Assembly (NCBI GenBank): GCA_947500415.1
Contig: CANMRT010000001.1
Location: 124,001-188,000 of the forward strand
Origin: an uncultured Roseicyclus sp.
Lineage (GTDB): Bacteria; Pseudomonadota; Alphaproteobacteria; Rhodobacterales; Rhodobacteraceae
DNA length: 64,000 nt
Direction of reading: 5' to 3'
How positions within the stretch are numbered: position 1 is the stretch's first letter; every line of letters begins with the position of its first letter. Position numbers and translations under genes: made by a program. The notes under the pieces are model-generated. The model saw nothing but the letters and a program-made list of their open reading frames with translations, was not told the DNA's origin and made no database searches. Below are positions 1 to 10,118 of the stretch, piece by piece.

Positions 1-1380
1 GATACGGCGTCTGCAGATTTCTCGGTGCAGAACCCGCACCAGGGATGGAGCGAACAGCACCCCGACGCCTGGGTTGACGGGCTGCGCGCAACCCTTGGCG
101 TGTTAAAGCACCGATCCGCCGCTGATCTCGCGAAGGTGCGTGCGATTGGTCTGTCCGGTCAAATGCACGGAGCTGTTGTCCTTGATGCTGACGACCGTGT
201 CCTGCGACCTTGTATCTTGTGGAACGACACGCGCTCCGCAGCGGAGGCCGCAGAAATGGATGCCTCAGCGGATGCGCGGCGGATCTCGGGGAACATCGTC
301 TTCCCTGGCTTCACGGCGCCAAAGCTGATGTGGATGGCGAAACATGAACCTGATCTCTTCGCGCGCATCACCAAAGTCATGTTGCCAAAAGACTACCTGC
401 GTCTTTTCCTGACAGGGCAGCACGCAACCGACCTTTCCGATGCGGCAGGCACCGCGTGGTGCGATGTGGGCGGCCGCGTTTGGTCTGACGATCTGTTGGC
501 AGCCAGCGGAATGCGCGCAGACCAGATGCCACGCCTGGTCGAAGGGTCTGAACCGTCGGGCCAAGTCCGGGCGTCTATTTGTGAAGAATTCGGCTTGCCG
601 AAAACGGCGATAGTCGTAGGCGGTGGTGCGGACAATGCCGCTGCGGCTTGCGGGTCGGGCTGCGTACAAGAAGGGCAGGCCTTCGTGTCGCTTGGTACAT
701 CCGGCGTGATCCTTGCAGCCCGTGATCGTTATGCGCCGGACCCTGCCACAGGGGTGCATACGTTCTGTCATGCTTTACCGGATAGATGGTATCAGATGGG
801 TGTGATCCTCGCGGCAACCGATGCCCTGAATTGGCTAAGCCGTTTGGTGGGTAAGGAAGCCGCTGATCTTGCCGGGCGCTTGCCCATGCGGCCTGAGCGC
901 CCCAGTGCGGTTCAGTTCCTTCCCTACCTTTCCGGCGAGCGCACGCCCCATAACGACGCTGAGATACGCGCTGCATTGATCGGGCTCGATATCGCCCACG
1001 ACCGCACCGAAATGGTCGCGGCCGTGATGCAGGGCGTAGGTTTCGCACTGCGCGACTCGTTAGAGGCCTTGCGTGGCACAGGGGCCCGGATCGACACCTT
1101 ATTGGCGGTCGGCGGCGGCACGCAGTCGAATTACTGGCTCCATGCATTGGCCAGCATCCTCAATGTACCCCTCCAACGCCCTGCAGAGGGCGAGTTGGGC
1201 GCCGCGTTGGGCGCGGTTCGCCTGGCAATGGTCGGCGACGGGCACGGCGTGAGCGACACGATGATCAGACCTGAGGTCCAGCAAACAATCGACCCCGACA
1301 GCACTCTCTCTGCTGCATATGACGCATCTTACGCCCAATATCGGGCTCTCTATCCCAACATAAAGGCGGCCATTTCATGA
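1..1380 (+). CDS. xylB: Xylulokinase, 5' end cut off by the window
   Basis: Phosphorylates D-xylulose to xylulose 5-phosphate after isomerisation of xylose. The frame is open from base 1, and the first codons ([19 protein letters not shown]) match an internal early stretch of FGGY kinases, so roughly the first 25-30 residues lie outside the window. An ATG at 25 is therefore internal. The FGGY family pattern is visible: the substrate-binding SGQMHG stretch, [15 protein letters not shown] and SLGTSGVI in the middle, and a C-terminal nucleotide-binding [11 protein letters not shown]. The stop overlaps the start of xylA by ATGA, so the two are translationally coupled. Identity is strong because of the immediate xylA neighbour. 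Confidence 0.95.
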   Translation, partial: DTASADFSVQNPHQGWSEQHPDAWVDGLRATLGVLKHRSAADLAKVRAIGLSGQMHGAVVLDADDRVLRPCILWNDTRSAAEAAEMDASADARRISGNIVFPGFTAPKLMWMAKHEPDLFARITKVMLPKDYLRLFLTGQHATDLSDAAGTAWCDVGGRVWSDDLLAASGMRADQMPRLVEGSEPSGQVRASICEEFGLPKTAIVVGGGADNAAAACGSGCVQEGQAFVSLGTSGVILAARDRYAPDPATGVHTFCHALPDRWYQMGVILAATDALNWLSRLVGKEAADLAGRLPMRPERPSAVQFLPYLSGERTPHNDAEIRAALIGLDIAHDRTEMVAAVMQGVGFALRDSLEALRGTGARIDTLLAVGGGTQSNYWLHALASILNVPLQRPAEGELGAALGAVRLAMVGDGHGVSDTMIRPEVQQTIDPDSTLSAAYDASYAQYRALYPNIKAAIS

Positions 1381-2690
1381 GCTCTCGTTTCTTTGCCGGC
1401 ATCGATGATATCCCTTTCGAAGGCGCGGACAGCACCTCGGCTCTGGCGTTCCGGCACTACGATCCCGACGAGGTCGTTATGGGCAAGCGGATGGAAGACC
1501 ACCTGCGCGTCGCCGTGTGCTATTGGCACAACTTCGTCTGGCCGGGCACCGATCCCTTCGGTGGCCAAACCTTTGACAGGCCTTGGTTTCCCGGCGACAC
1601 GATGGACCTCTGCCGGTTGAAGGCCGACGCGGCCTTCGACATGTTCCGCCTGCTGAAAGCCCCTTACTTCTGCTTCCATGATTATGACGTGCGTCCCGAT
1701 CACGACAGCCACGCAGACAACCTTCGCGACCTGCAAGCCATCACCGATTACTTCGCAGGCAAGATGGAAGAGACGGGCACCAAACTTTTGTGGGGCACCG
1801 CGAACATGACGTCGAACCGCCGCTTCATGGGCGGCGCCTCGACCAACCCCGACCCGGAGGTTTTCGCCTTCGCCGCCGCCACAGTGAAGGCCTGCATGGA
1901 TGCCACCCATGCGCTAAATGGTGAAAACTACGTGCTCTGGGGCGGTCGTGAGGGGTATGAAACGCTGCTCAACACCGATCTGGGCCGCGAGGATGCGCAG
2001 ATGGGCCGGTTTATGAACCTGGTGGTGGAGCACAAGCACAAGATTGGCTTTGAGGGCACGATCCTGATCGAGCCGAAGCCGCAGGAACCCTCCAAGCACC
2101 AGTATGATTTCGACGTGGCCACGGTCTACGGCTTCCTCAAGCGCCACGGTCTTGAGAATGAGATCAAGGTGAATATCGAGCAGGGCCACGCGATCCTGGC
2201 GGGCCACACGTTCGAGCATGAGATCGCGACGGCGCAGGCCTTGGGCATTTTTGGGTCCATCGATATGAACCGGAACGATTACCAATCGGGCTGGGACACC
2301 GATCAATTCCCGAACTCGGTCCCCGAGGTCGCGCTGGCCTACTACCATATTCTGCAAGGTGGCGGCTTTACCACTGGCGGTACGAATTTCGACGCCAAGC
2401 TGCGCCGCCAATCCGTCGAGCCCGAGGATCTGCTGATCGCCCACATCGGCGGCATGGACGTTTGCGCCCGCGCCGTGAAGGCTGCGGCCGCGATGATCGA
2501 GGACGGCGCGCTTTCCGGTCCCTTGGCAGAGCGCTACGCGGGCTGGGATACGCCCGATGCACAGGCGATGCTGACAGGCGAAAAATCCTTTGCCGAGATC
2601 GAGGCGGACGTTTTGGCCAATGACCTTCAGCCAATCGCCAAAACGGGACGGCAGGAGCTTCTGGAAAACATCGTCAATCGCTACGTTTGA
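1377..2690 (+). CDS. xylA: Xylose isomerase
   Basis: Interconverts D-xylose and D-xylulose in the cytoplasm with two divalent metal ions. The 437-residue length matches the long (class II) isomerases. Visible motifs include [11 protein letters not shown] near residue 100 with the catalytic His, the metal-ligand region [15 protein letters not shown] near 232, [17 protein letters not shown] near 268, and the metal-binding SIDMNRND with GWDTDQFP near 296-312. It starts inside the xylB stop codon (ATGA), and a di-heme peroxidase gene begins directly after its own stop. The divergent-side ROK repressor and xylFHG transporter nearby complete a xylose catabolic locus. Confidence 0.97.
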   Translation: MSSRFFAGIDDIPFEGADSTSALAFRHYDPDEVVMGKRMEDHLRVAVCYWHNFVWPGTDPFGGQTFDRPWFPGDTMDLCRLKADAAFDMFRLLKAPYFCFHDYDVRPDHDSHADNLRDLQAITDYFAGKMEETGTKLLWGTANMTSNRRFMGGASTNPDPEVFAFAAATVKACMDATHALNGENYVLWGGREGYETLLNTDLGREDAQMGRFMNLVVEHKHKIGFEGTILIEPKPQEPSKHQYDFDVATVYGFLKRHGLENEIKVNIEQGHAILAGHTFEHEIATAQALGIFGSIDMNRNDYQSGWDTDQFPNSVPEVALAYYHILQGGGFTTGGTNFDAKLRRQSVEPEDLLIAHIGGMDVCARAVKAAAAMIEDGALSGPLAERYAGWDTPDAQAMLTGEKSFAEIEADVLANDLQPIAKTGRQELLENIVNRYV

Positions 2691-4034
2691 ATGATGTCAC
2701 TCCGTTCCGCAAAGCACGTGTTCAAAGGCGGGTTGGTCGCTCTCGCGCTGACTACGCCTTTGCCCTTGTTCGCGGAACCGGGCGAATTACTGACCTTCGA
2801 CTTGGCCAGCTTCTCAGACTTCGCGCCAGACCGTGTCGAGTTGGGGCAAATGTTGTTCTACGATCCGATCCTGTCTGGCAATCAGACCGTCGCCTGCGCG
2901 ACCTGTCACCATCCACAGTTCGCAATTTCCGACGGGCTGTCATTGGGCTTAGGTGACGGTGGTGTGAATTTGGGCCCTGAGCGTCACGTTGATCCTGACA
3001 ATATCCCAGAGCAACGCATCCCCCGAAATTCTCCCGCGCTTTTCAATCTTGGGGCGGAAGAGTTTACCGTGATGTTTCACGATGGTCGCCTTGAGGCCGA
3101 CCCAGATCGGCCCAACGGCATCCGCACCCCGTTGGGTGACGCGATGGCAGAAGGGTTTGCCTCTGTCCTGTCGGCTCAGGCAATGTTCCCAGTCCTTTCG
3201 GCGGACGAAATGGCAGGTCACTACTCCGAAAACGCGATCTCCCAATCCGTCAGGCTGGGGCACTTGTCGTTGGATGGCGGGGCTTGGGAACAAATCGCCG
3301 CTCGGGTCGCAGAGGTGCCCGAATACCGCGCAAGGTTTGAAGCCATCTACGGCACAGGCCACCAAGTGGGTTTCACGGACATCTCCGATCTGCTGGCCGA
3401 ATTCATCGCCGTTGAATGGCGCGCCGACGACAGCCCATTTGACCGATACCTTCGTGACGATACGGCTTTGTCTGATCCCGCATCGCGTGGCATGGATCTG
3501 TTCTACGGGGAGGCCGGATGCGCTTCTTGTCATTCTGGGCAGTTTCAAACCGATCACGCATTCCATGCCATCGCGATGCCGCAGCTTGGCCCCGGCAAAG
3601 CTGCTCGGTTTGAAGATCATGCATTGGACGTCGGCCGGATGCGTGTGACAGGCGATCCTGCTGATGCCTATGCCTTCCGCACGCCGTCGTTGCGCAACGT
3701 CGCGCAGACCGCGCCCTATGGGCATTCCGGTGCCTACAGCACGCTAGAGGCCGTAATCCGCCACCACCTTGATCCCGTCGCGTCCCTTTTATCCTACGAC
3801 CGAGACCAAGTCATTTTGCCTGATCTCGCAGGGGCCGACGATTGGCGCGTTATGGATGATCCAGAAAGCCTCGCCGCGATTGCGGCGGCCAATACGCTTG
3901 AACCGATGGCGCTGAGTGACGCGCAAATCAGCGACCTGATCTCCTTTCTCGAAGCGCTGACTGATGAGACGTCGATTATCGGGCGCTACGGCATACCTGA
4001 CGCGGTTCCAAGCGGTCTTGAGGTGCCGCGCTAG
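2691..4034 (+). CDS. Di-heme cytochrome c peroxidase family protein (MauG/MbnH-like)
   Basis: A 447-residue periplasmic protein with an N-terminal signal peptide (hydrophobic stretch about residues 12-28). It carries two covalent heme c sites, CATCH at 69-73 and CASCH at 277-281, spaced as in bacterial di-heme peroxidases, MauG and MbnH. Family knowledge says such proteins reduce peroxide or oxidise a partner protein's side chains through a high-valent heme. The ATG directly follows the xylA TGA, which implies co-transcription with xylose catabolism. The neighbouring CRTAC1-type protein is convergent, and the two stop codons share the palindrome CTAG at 4031-4034. The actual substrate is unknown, and a link to xylose use is inferred from position only. 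Confidence 0.85.
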   Translation: MMSLRSAKHVFKGGLVALALTTPLPLFAEPGELLTFDLASFSDFAPDRVELGQMLFYDPILSGNQTVACATCHHPQFAISDGLSLGLGDGGVNLGPERHVDPDNIPEQRIPRNSPALFNLGAEEFTVMFHDGRLEADPDRPNGIRTPLGDAMAEGFASVLSAQAMFPVLSADEMAGHYSENAISQSVRLGHLSLDGGAWEQIAARVAEVPEYRARFEAIYGTGHQVGFTDISDLLAEFIAVEWRADDSPFDRYLRDDTALSDPASRGMDLFYGEAGCASCHSGQFQTDHAFHAIAMPQLGPGKAARFEDHALDVGRMRVTGDPADAYAFRTPSLRNVAQTAPYGHSGAYSTLEAVIRHHLDPVASLLSYDRDQVILPDLAGADDWRVMDDPESLAAIAAANTLEPMALSDAQISDLISFLEALTDETSIIGRYGIPDAVPSGLEVPR

Positions 4035-5539
4035 GGTCGCGTCAGGGTCACATGCTGGTTCGTCGCAACATCGGTGAATGTGTCGACGGACCCATCGGGC
4101 CAGTGAACGGTGACGTCGACCAGATCAACATCACCCAAGCCGAAGTGTAGCGGGCCAGCGCTTCCGCCCGCATGACCACCACCAACAGTCCGTTCCAGGC
4201 TCCACTGCCGATCAGGCGTGCGCACATCGACAAAGCTGCCAACTGCACGCGGGTTCGCGCCCGGTTGCTGAATGTCGACCGACAACCATGCCCCCGCACC
4301 TTCCGTAACATTCTGGTATAGCTCCATCCGCGCGCCACGGTTGACCACCGCAATGTCGAGCAATCCGTCCCCGTTCAGATCGGTAAGAACTGCGCCGCGA
4401 GAGCGTTCCATCGTCGCAACTCCCGCAAGATCGCCGCCTTCGACAAAGCTACCGTCTGCCTGCCCGATCAGCAGGTTATTCGGATCATCCATGGCGCTGC
4501 CAGGCATCTGCTCCACATTCCCCTTGGTGACGAACAGATCGACGTATCCGTCATTGTCGACGTCACCAAAGGCCGGGTGCCAACCCGTTGAGGGGCGCCC
4601 GTCGCCCCCGGTGTAGGGGCGATGCGCGGTCACACCCTGATCGAAGGGTGCGTCGGTGAAGGTTGGTCCATCCGTGTCGGGATCGCGCAGTTGCAGGCGT
4701 TGATCGCCCATCGAGGTCAAATAGACCTCCGAAAAGCCATCGCCGTCGATGTCCTGGGAGGCGATGCCCATGCCCCACAATTGATGGCGCATCCAGCCGT
4801 CTTCCTCGGTGTAGAGCCTGGGCTGTTCTTCCATGGCCCATAATTGCTCGGCCCCGCCCCGCACGTAGTAGTGCCGGTCGTTAGAGATGCGCAGGTCGGC
4901 TTGGCCCCGTCGGTCCCAATCGGTGAACAACATGGACAAGGCGCAATATCCGGGTTCCAGTCGAACCGGGGCTGGGTACTCTGAACCTTCGGGACGGTAG
5001 AGCACATTGGCATCACAGGTGCCAAACGGCCCCTCAGGGTCTGAGCGATCCACGTAGTTCCCGAACGCAAGGGTAGGGTGGCTTTGGCCGTTCTCCCAGA
5101 CTGCGGAAAACGCAGTTGTCCAACTGTCGTCGTCTGGGTGGGGCAGGGGGTCCAAAGCTTCAAACGCGCAGTCAGCTTGGCCGCGGAAAATCTGGTTACG
5201 ACCAACACGCAGGACCACTAAATCCAAGTGCCCGTCGCTATCGATATCTAAGGGATAACTGCCGATCACGTTGGTCACTGCCAACACGCTGTCCACTGCC
5301 TCAAGCTGTAAGTCACCGTCGCTGCGGTTCAGAAACAACTGGGCCGGGTTCTCACCTCCGGCCGCGAACAGCTCGGGCAGACCGTCGCCGTTGCAATCAA
5401 AGCTCGACAACCCACCGCCCACAAAGAACTCCCACCCACCGCCATAGACATGGGGCGCGATTGGGCGCGGTTCGAATTGCGGTTGCGCTGAAACAGGAAG
5501 CGCTAAGCAAATCGAGACGCAGAATGCCTCAGGCCGCAT
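4031..5539 (-). CDS. Exported FG-GAP/VCBS-repeat protein of the CRTAC1 (ASPIC/UnbV) type
   Basis: A 502-residue protein with a signal peptide (residues 1-18, cleavage likely after VSA). Several FG-GAP beta-propeller blades contain calcium-loop aspartates, for example FDCNGDGLPEL, DIDSDGHLDL, DIDGDGFSEV, DVDNDGYVDL and DLNGDGLLDI. The C-terminus (about 400-500) has the ASPIC/UnbV pattern ending in VHWPDGSVDTFTDV. Such proteins are periplasmic or surface beta-propellers of unclear biochemical role. The start overlaps the 3' end of the ROK regulator gene by 11 nt, so it is probably co-transcribed with it, and it converges on the di-heme peroxidase. Pairing of a di-heme enzyme with a propeller protein suggests partners in the periplasm; this is inference. 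Confidence 0.8.
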   Translation of the reverse strand: MRPEAFCVSICLALPVSAQPQFEPRPIAPHVYGGGWEFFVGGGLSSFDCNGDGLPELFAAGGENPAQLFLNRSDGDLQLEAVDSVLAVTNVIGSYPLDIDSDGHLDLVVLRVGRNQIFRGQADCAFEALDPLPHPDDDSWTTAFSAVWENGQSHPTLAFGNYVDRSDPEGPFGTCDANVLYRPEGSEYPAPVRLEPGYCALSMLFTDWDRRGQADLRISNDRHYYVRGGAEQLWAMEEQPRLYTEEDGWMRHQLWGMGIASQDIDGDGFSEVYLTSMGDQRLQLRDPDTDGPTFTDAPFDQGVTAHRPYTGGDGRPSTGWHPAFGDVDNDGYVDLFVTKGNVEQMPGSAMDDPNNLLIGQADGSFVEGGDLAGVATMERSRGAVLTDLNGDGLLDIAVVNRGARMELYQNVTEGAGAWLSVDIQQPGANPRAVGSFVDVRTPDRQWSLERTVGGGHAGGSAGPLHFGLGDVDLVDVTVHWPDGSVDTFTDVATNQHVTLTRP

Positions 5540-6719
5540 CTCGGGACAGCTCTTTGATTTTCAGGCGGGTCACGGCCTCAATCGCATAGGCTGCCGCGCC
5601 CTTCGCCCACATAAGATCGCCCCAATGGTGAACCCTGATTTCAGGCAAAGGGGCATCTACCTGAACCACGCTGGATTTCACCCATTCGAGCAACCGGTCT
5701 CCGTCGAAGAAATCAAGCGAGGCTTGCTCGCCCGACAAAATCACAAGCTTCGGATCGAAAATGTTGATGACATTGACCAGACCCATGGCAAGCATCCGTC
5801 CCGCACGTTCAAAAATGCTGCGAGCAGTGGCATCGCCAGCCTTCGCGTGGGCATAAAGAGCAGCGACACTGTCATGGGGCAGGCCTTGGCCATGCACAGA
5901 GGCCTCCCGTAAAAGGGCGTAGTCGCCGACGTAGGCCTCCAAGCAGCCGCGCTGACCACAGCGGCACATGGCGCCCTCTAGCTGCACCTTGGTATGTCCC
6001 AACTCGGCGCCGCATCCGCGCTCTCCGCGATAAATCTTGTTGCCGATCACGATCCCCATGCCAACGCCCTGCTCGATCGTGATGACGATGAAGTCGGTCT
6101 CGCCCCGGCCTTCGCCGAAATGCTGCTCGGCCTTGGCAACAAGGTTCGCATCGTTGTCGACGAACACGGGCATGGGCAACACTTTGGCCAATGCCGCGCC
6201 AAACTCGACGTTGCGCGCCTCCAGGCTTGGTGACCAATAGATATAGTTTCGTTCAGCATCGATCAGACCGGCCATGCCCAAACCAAGTCCCGCAACGTCA
6301 TGCATGTTGCGTTCGCAGGCGGCACAGGCGGCGTGCAAGCCGTCGCGTACGATCTTGGCCAACTCGTCTGTGGCCATACGGCGTTCGGGGATTGGTTGCG
6401 TGAATTCGAAGACCGTTTCACCCACGAAATCCAACAAGACGATCGATAACTGCCGGTCGGCAATCTTCATGCCCGCAATCAGGAAGGCGTTGTCGCACAC
6501 GGTTAATGCAACGCGCGGACGGCCGCGTTTGGCGCTACCGGGCGACGGCTCAGGGTGAAGCTCCTTGATCAAACCGGCTGAGAGCAACTCGGACGTGATG
6601 GCCGTGACCGATGCAGGGCTAATCGAAGTGGCTTTGGCAATATCAATCCGCGCGATCTGATTGGCGTTGCGAATCGCCTCGAAAACCTGGTGCCGACCGC
6701 TTTCTCTTTGGTCTTGCAT
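5529..6719 (-). CDS. xylR: ROK-family transcriptional regulator of the xylose locus (XylR-type)
   Basis: An N-terminal winged helix-turn-helix (about residues 10-65) is followed by a ROK sugar-kinase-like domain. The zinc-binding ROK motif CRCGQRGCLEA is intact, and the ATP-site-like GLGMAGLID is present. ROK repressors of this kind bind xylose and control xyl operons. I placed the start at 6719 because a good ribosome site (GGGGAGGG) lies about a dozen bases upstream; an in-frame ATG at 6767 has no such site. It is divergent from xylF, and the shared region holds a 10-bp inverted repeat (6817-6853). The downstream gene overlaps its end. Assignment of the ligand rests on the surrounding xyl genes. 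Confidence 0.88.
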   Translation of the reverse strand: MQDQRESGRHQVFEAIRNANQIARIDIAKATSISPASVTAITSELLSAGLIKELHPEPSPGSAKRGRPRVALTVCDNAFLIAGMKIADRQLSIVLLDFVGETVFEFTQPIPERRMATDELAKIVRDGLHAACAACERNMHDVAGLGLGMAGLIDAERNYIYWSPSLEARNVEFGAALAKVLPMPVFVDNDANLVAKAEQHFGEGRGETDFIVITIEQGVGMGIVIGNKIYRGERGCGAELGHTKVQLEGAMCRCGQRGCLEAYVGDYALLREASVHGQGLPHDSVAALYAHAKAGDATARSIFERAGRMLAMGLVNVINIFDPKLVILSGEQASLDFFDGDRLLEWVKSSVVQVDAPLPEIRVHHWGDLMWAKGAAAYAIEAVTRLKIKELSRDAA

Positions 6720-6816
6720 GCTGTGCAGACCCTCCCCTTTGCCCACCTGAGCACATACGAAATACACAATTCAATCAGGGGAGTCTTGGCATTTCGAAGC
6801 CCCTTATAGGTAGGCA

Positions 6817-6853
6817 TAGCATATTTAATTTGTGTCATGAAAAAAATATGCTA
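6817..6853. promoter_or_regulatory. Inverted repeat, candidate operator between xylR and xylF
   Basis: TAGCATATTT (6817-6826) is perfectly repeated in inverse orientation as AAATATGCTA (6844-6853), with a 17-nt AT-rich spacer. It lies about 70 bp upstream of the xylF ATG and about 100 bp from the divergent xylR start, where a ROK repressor would act. There is no T-tract after it, so a terminator is less likely. The operator role is inferred. Confidence 0.6.
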
Positions 6854-6923
6854 GAGCTTAGGCAAGCGCTTGGCCGAATGGACGAAGAACGCAAGGCCTG
6901 CGCCTCAACGATGGGAGGACATC

Positions 6924-7952
6924 ATGAATATCAAATCACTTATGGCCGCTGGCGCCATGACGATGATGGCCGCTTCGGCCACCTTCGCCCAAGACATCAC
7001 CGTTGGCGTGAGCTGGTCGAATTTCCAGGAAGAACGTTGGCAGACTGACGAAGCAGCTATCGTCGCAGCTCTCGAGGCAGCAGGCGCGGGCTACCTTTCG
7101 GCAGACGCGCAGTCTTCTGCGTCCCGTCAGCTGTCAGACGTTGAAAGCCTGATTGCCCAAGGCGTCGATGCGCTGATCATTCTTGCACAAGACGCAGCAG
7201 CCATCGGGCCAGCGGTTCAGCTTGCAGCAGATGAGGGCATCCCGGTTGTAGCCTATGACCGCCTGATCGAAGATGATCGTGCATTTTACCTGACCTTCGA
7301 CAACGTCGAAGTGGGTCGCATGCAGGCGCGTGAAGTCTTTGCTGCTCAGCCCGAAGGCAATTACGTCATGATCATGGGTTCGCCCACTGACCCCAACGCA
7401 GACTTCCTGCGCGGCGGCCAGGACGAAATCCTCGCCGATGCCGTCGCATCCGGTGCAATCACCATCGTGGGTGAGGCCTATACCGACGGCTGGCTGCCTG
7501 CGAATGCTCAGCGGAACATGGAACAGATCCTGACGGCTGTGGACAACGAGGTCGACGCAGTTGTGGCATCCAACGATGGCACCGCCGGTGGCGTTGCTGC
7601 GGCTTTGGCCGCCCAAGGCATGGACGGCATCCCGCTGTCCGGACAAGACGGTGACCATGCCGCTCTCAACCGCGTGGCACTTGGCACCCAAACCGTCTCC
7701 GTTTGGAAAGATGCCCGTGATCTGGGTCGCGCAGCGGCTGAGATCGCAGTTGCATTGGCCGGCGGCACCGCAATGGCTGACGTCGAAGGCGCACAGGAAT
7801 GGACTTCGCCCGGTGGCGTGACCATGACCTCCATGTTCCTGACGCCCGTGCCGATCACCGCAGACAACCTGTCTGTTGTTGTTGATGCGGGTTGGATCGA
7901 GTTGGAAGCACTTTGCCAAGGTGTTTCTGACGGTCCTGCACCCTGCAACTGA
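6924..7952 (+). CDS. xylF: D-xylose ABC transporter, periplasmic substrate-binding protein
   Basis: A periplasmic sugar-binding protein of the type I (ribose/xylose) family with a signal peptide ending near ATFAQ. The mature part shows the family features QGVDALIILAQDAAAIGPAV, VAYDRLI and VASNDGTAGGVAAAL, matching XylF. I chose the ATG at 6924 because GGGAGGA sits just upstream; an in-frame ATG at 6870 would add 18 residues ahead of the signal peptide. The gene is separated from xylH by a hairpin (7983-8019), which would let the binding protein be made in excess over the membrane subunits. Family and neighbours give high confidence. Confidence 0.94.
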   Translation: MNIKSLMAAGAMTMMAASATFAQDITVGVSWSNFQEERWQTDEAAIVAALEAAGAGYLSADAQSSASRQLSDVESLIAQGVDALIILAQDAAAIGPAVQLAADEGIPVVAYDRLIEDDRAFYLTFDNVEVGRMQAREVFAAQPEGNYVMIMGSPTDPNADFLRGGQDEILADAVASGAITIVGEAYTDGWLPANAQRNMEQILTAVDNEVDAVVASNDGTAGGVAAALAAQGMDGIPLSGQDGDHAALNRVALGTQTVSVWKDARDLGRAAAEIAVALAGGTAMADVEGAQEWTSPGGVTMTSMFLTPVPITADNLSVVVDAGWIELEALCQGVSDGPAPCN

Positions 7953-7982
7953 TTTCAACACTGCAATAGTGTTAGAATAATC

Positions 7983-8019
7983 AAGGCGCCCCATCTCAAA
8001 CGCGGGTGGGGCGCCTTTT
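7983..8019 (+). terminator. Hairpin with short T-tract between xylF and xylH (attenuator)
   Basis: AAGGCGCCCCA (7983-7993) pairs perfectly over 11 bp with TGGGGCGCCTT (8007-8017), with a 13-nt loop, and is followed by TTTTC. It lies inside an operon, so partial termination is the likely role: more transcript of the binding protein than of the permease and ATPase. Confidence 0.8.
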
Positions 8020-8049
8020 CTCTGTCTTTTCGGATCGCCGGAGCTGGCC

Positions 8050-9345
8050 ATGACCGACACAACTGACCTGTCGCCGCCCCCTGCAGAGACCTCCGTTTTT
8101 CAGAAGCTTGGGATTGATACCAGGCTACTTGGAATGGTCGCTGCCTTCGTTGTGCTGTGCATTGGCTTCAACCTGATTACCGAGGGCCGCTTTTTGACGC
8201 CCCGGAATATCTTCAACCTGACGATCCAGACGGTATCCGTCGCAATCATGGCCTGTGGCATGGTCTTTGTGATCGTGAACCGCCACATCGACCTTTCAGT
8301 GGGCGCATTGCTGGCGACCTGTTCGGCGATCATGGCCATGACCCAAACCGATATTTTGCCCACTATGCTGGGGTTAGGCCTCAACCATCCAGCCACTTGG
8401 ATTATCACGATCATCTTCGGCCTGCTGGCCGGTGCCATTATCGGAGCGTTTCAGGGGTGGATGATCGGATATCTCGCGATCCCTGCCTTCATCGTGACGC
8501 TCGGTGGCTTTCTTGTTTGGCGCAACGTCGCCTGGTTTCTGACCAACGGCGCAACAATTGGCCCGCTGGACTCAACCTTCTTGGTGTTTGGCGGAACCAA
8601 TGGTACCCTCGGTCCAAGCTTGTCTTGGGCCGTGGGGGTCGCTCTTGCCGCGGCCGCTGTCCTTGCGATGTGGTCCGGCCGTCGCGCAAAGATGCGCCAC
8701 GGGTTCGACGTGAAACCGATCTGGGCTGAGACTATAATGTCGATCTTCGCTGTGGCCTCCATTCTCGGCTTCATTGCGGTCCTCAATTCCTACCAGATCC
8801 CGACCCGCCGGCTTGAGCGGATGTTTGAAGCCCAAGGTGAGGTGATGCCTGAAGGGTTCACGCAAGCCTACGGTCTGCCGATCTCGGTCTTTATCCTGAT
8901 CGCTGTAGCCATTGTGATGACTGTCATCGCGCGTCGCACGCGGCTTGGGCGCTACATCTTCGCCACTGGCGGCAACCCCGACGCGGCAGAGCTGTCGGGC
9001 ATCAATACGCGGCTTTTGACGGTGAAGATCTTCACCATCATGGGTATGCTTTGCGCGCTTTCAGCAGTCGTCGCTTCGGCCCGCCTGGCAAACCATACAA
9101 ACGACATCGGAACGCTGGACGAACTCCGCGTCATCGCTGCCGCCGTCATTGGGGGCACGGCGCTATCGGGTGGTGCCGGCACGATCTACGGCGCGATCCT
9201 GGGTGCGTTGATCATGCAAAGTTTGCAGTCGGGAATGGCCATGGTCGGCATGCCAACGCCCTACCAAAATATCGTTGTAGGCGTCGTGCTTGTCCTGGCT
9301 GTCCTGATCGACACGATCTATCGCAAACGCTTGGGGAAGCGCTGA
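8050..9345 (+). CDS. xylH: D-xylose ABC transporter, permease
   Basis: A 431-residue polytopic inner-membrane protein of the ribose/xylose permease family. It has about ten hydrophobic segments and family signatures such as DLSVGALLA near residue 80 and [20 protein letters not shown] near residue 375. It forms the membrane channel for xylose with XylG and XylF. GGAG six bases before the ATG supports the start. It is followed with almost no gap by xylG. A long insertion region (about 215-275) is typical of XylH-like permeases. Confidence 0.93.
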   Translation: MTDTTDLSPPPAETSVFQKLGIDTRLLGMVAAFVVLCIGFNLITEGRFLTPRNIFNLTIQTVSVAIMACGMVFVIVNRHIDLSVGALLATCSAIMAMTQTDILPTMLGLGLNHPATWIITIIFGLLAGAIIGAFQGWMIGYLAIPAFIVTLGGFLVWRNVAWFLTNGATIGPLDSTFLVFGGTNGTLGPSLSWAVGVALAAAAVLAMWSGRRAKMRHGFDVKPIWAETIMSIFAVASILGFIAVLNSYQIPTRRLERMFEAQGEVMPEGFTQAYGLPISVFILIAVAIVMTVIARRTRLGRYIFATGGNPDAAELSGINTRLLTVKIFTIMGMLCALSAVVASARLANHTNDIGTLDELRVIAAAVIGGTALSGGAGTIYGAILGALIMQSLQSGMAMVGMPTPYQNIVVGVVLVLAVLIDTIYRKRLGKR

Positions 9346-9346
9346 T

Positions 9347-10084
9347 ATGACCACACCACTCGTTGAAATGCGCAACATGTCGATCTCATTCGGCGGCGTG
9401 CGTGCCGTGGATGATGTCAGTGTCGACCTCTACCCCGGCGAAGTCGTGGGATTGCTGGGCCACAACGGTGCAGGAAAATCCACGCTGATCAAAATGCTCT
9501 CGGGCGCCTATACGCCGGACAGCGGCGAGATCTTCATCGACGGTAAGAAAGTCTCGATCACAAACCCACGCGAAGCGCGCTCACATAATGTGGAGACGAT
9601 CTACCAAACACTGGCACTGGCCGATAATTTGGACGCCTCCGCAAACCTCTTTCTGGGGCGGGAATTGACCAACGCAATGGGTCTGGTTGATGACGACGCG
9701 ATGGAGGCTGAGACTCGCAAGATCATGGGTCGCCTGAACCCGAACTTCCAAAAATTCAGCTCTCCCGTCTCGGCCCTTTCAGGCGGTCAACGTCAATCGG
9801 TCGCCATTGCCCGTGCTGTGTATTTCAACGCCCGCATCCTGATCATGGATGAGCCGACAGCAGCCTTGGGCCCTCAAGAAACGCAAATGGTTGCAGAGTT
9901 GATCGAACAGCTGAAAGCCGAGGGCATTGGTATCTTCCTGATCGATCACGACGTTCACCAGGTCATGAGACTTTGCGACCGGGCAAGCGTGATGAAGAAC
10001 GGCCAACTCGTTGGGACAGTAAACACCTCAGACGTTACCGATGATGATCTTCTGGGGATGATCATTTTGGGCAAGGCACCTTAA
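9347..10084 (+). CDS. xylG: D-xylose ABC transporter, single-domain ATP-binding protein
   Basis: A 245-residue ABC ATPase with Walker [10 protein letters not shown] near residue 38, signature LSGGQRQ near 143 and Walker [13 protein letters not shown] near 162. It energises xylose import. E. coli XylG has two fused ATPase halves (about 510 residues), while this protein has only one and would act as a homodimer. That layout is also seen for FrcA in this window and is known for rhizobial FrcA. It starts one base after the xylH stop. The next gene is convergent, 35 bp away. Confidence 0.92.
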   Translation: MTTPLVEMRNMSISFGGVRAVDDVSVDLYPGEVVGLLGHNGAGKSTLIKMLSGAYTPDSGEIFIDGKKVSITNPREARSHNVETIYQTLALADNLDASANLFLGRELTNAMGLVDDDAMEAETRKIMGRLNPNFQKFSSPVSALSGGQRQSVAIARAVYFNARILIMDEPTAALGPQETQMVAELIEQLKAEGIGIFLIDHDVHQVMRLCDRASVMKNGQLVGTVNTSDVTDDDLLGMIILGKAP

Positions 10085-10118
10085 GTCTCAGCTGCCTCGA
10101 AACCAGTTCCAGGGCGAT

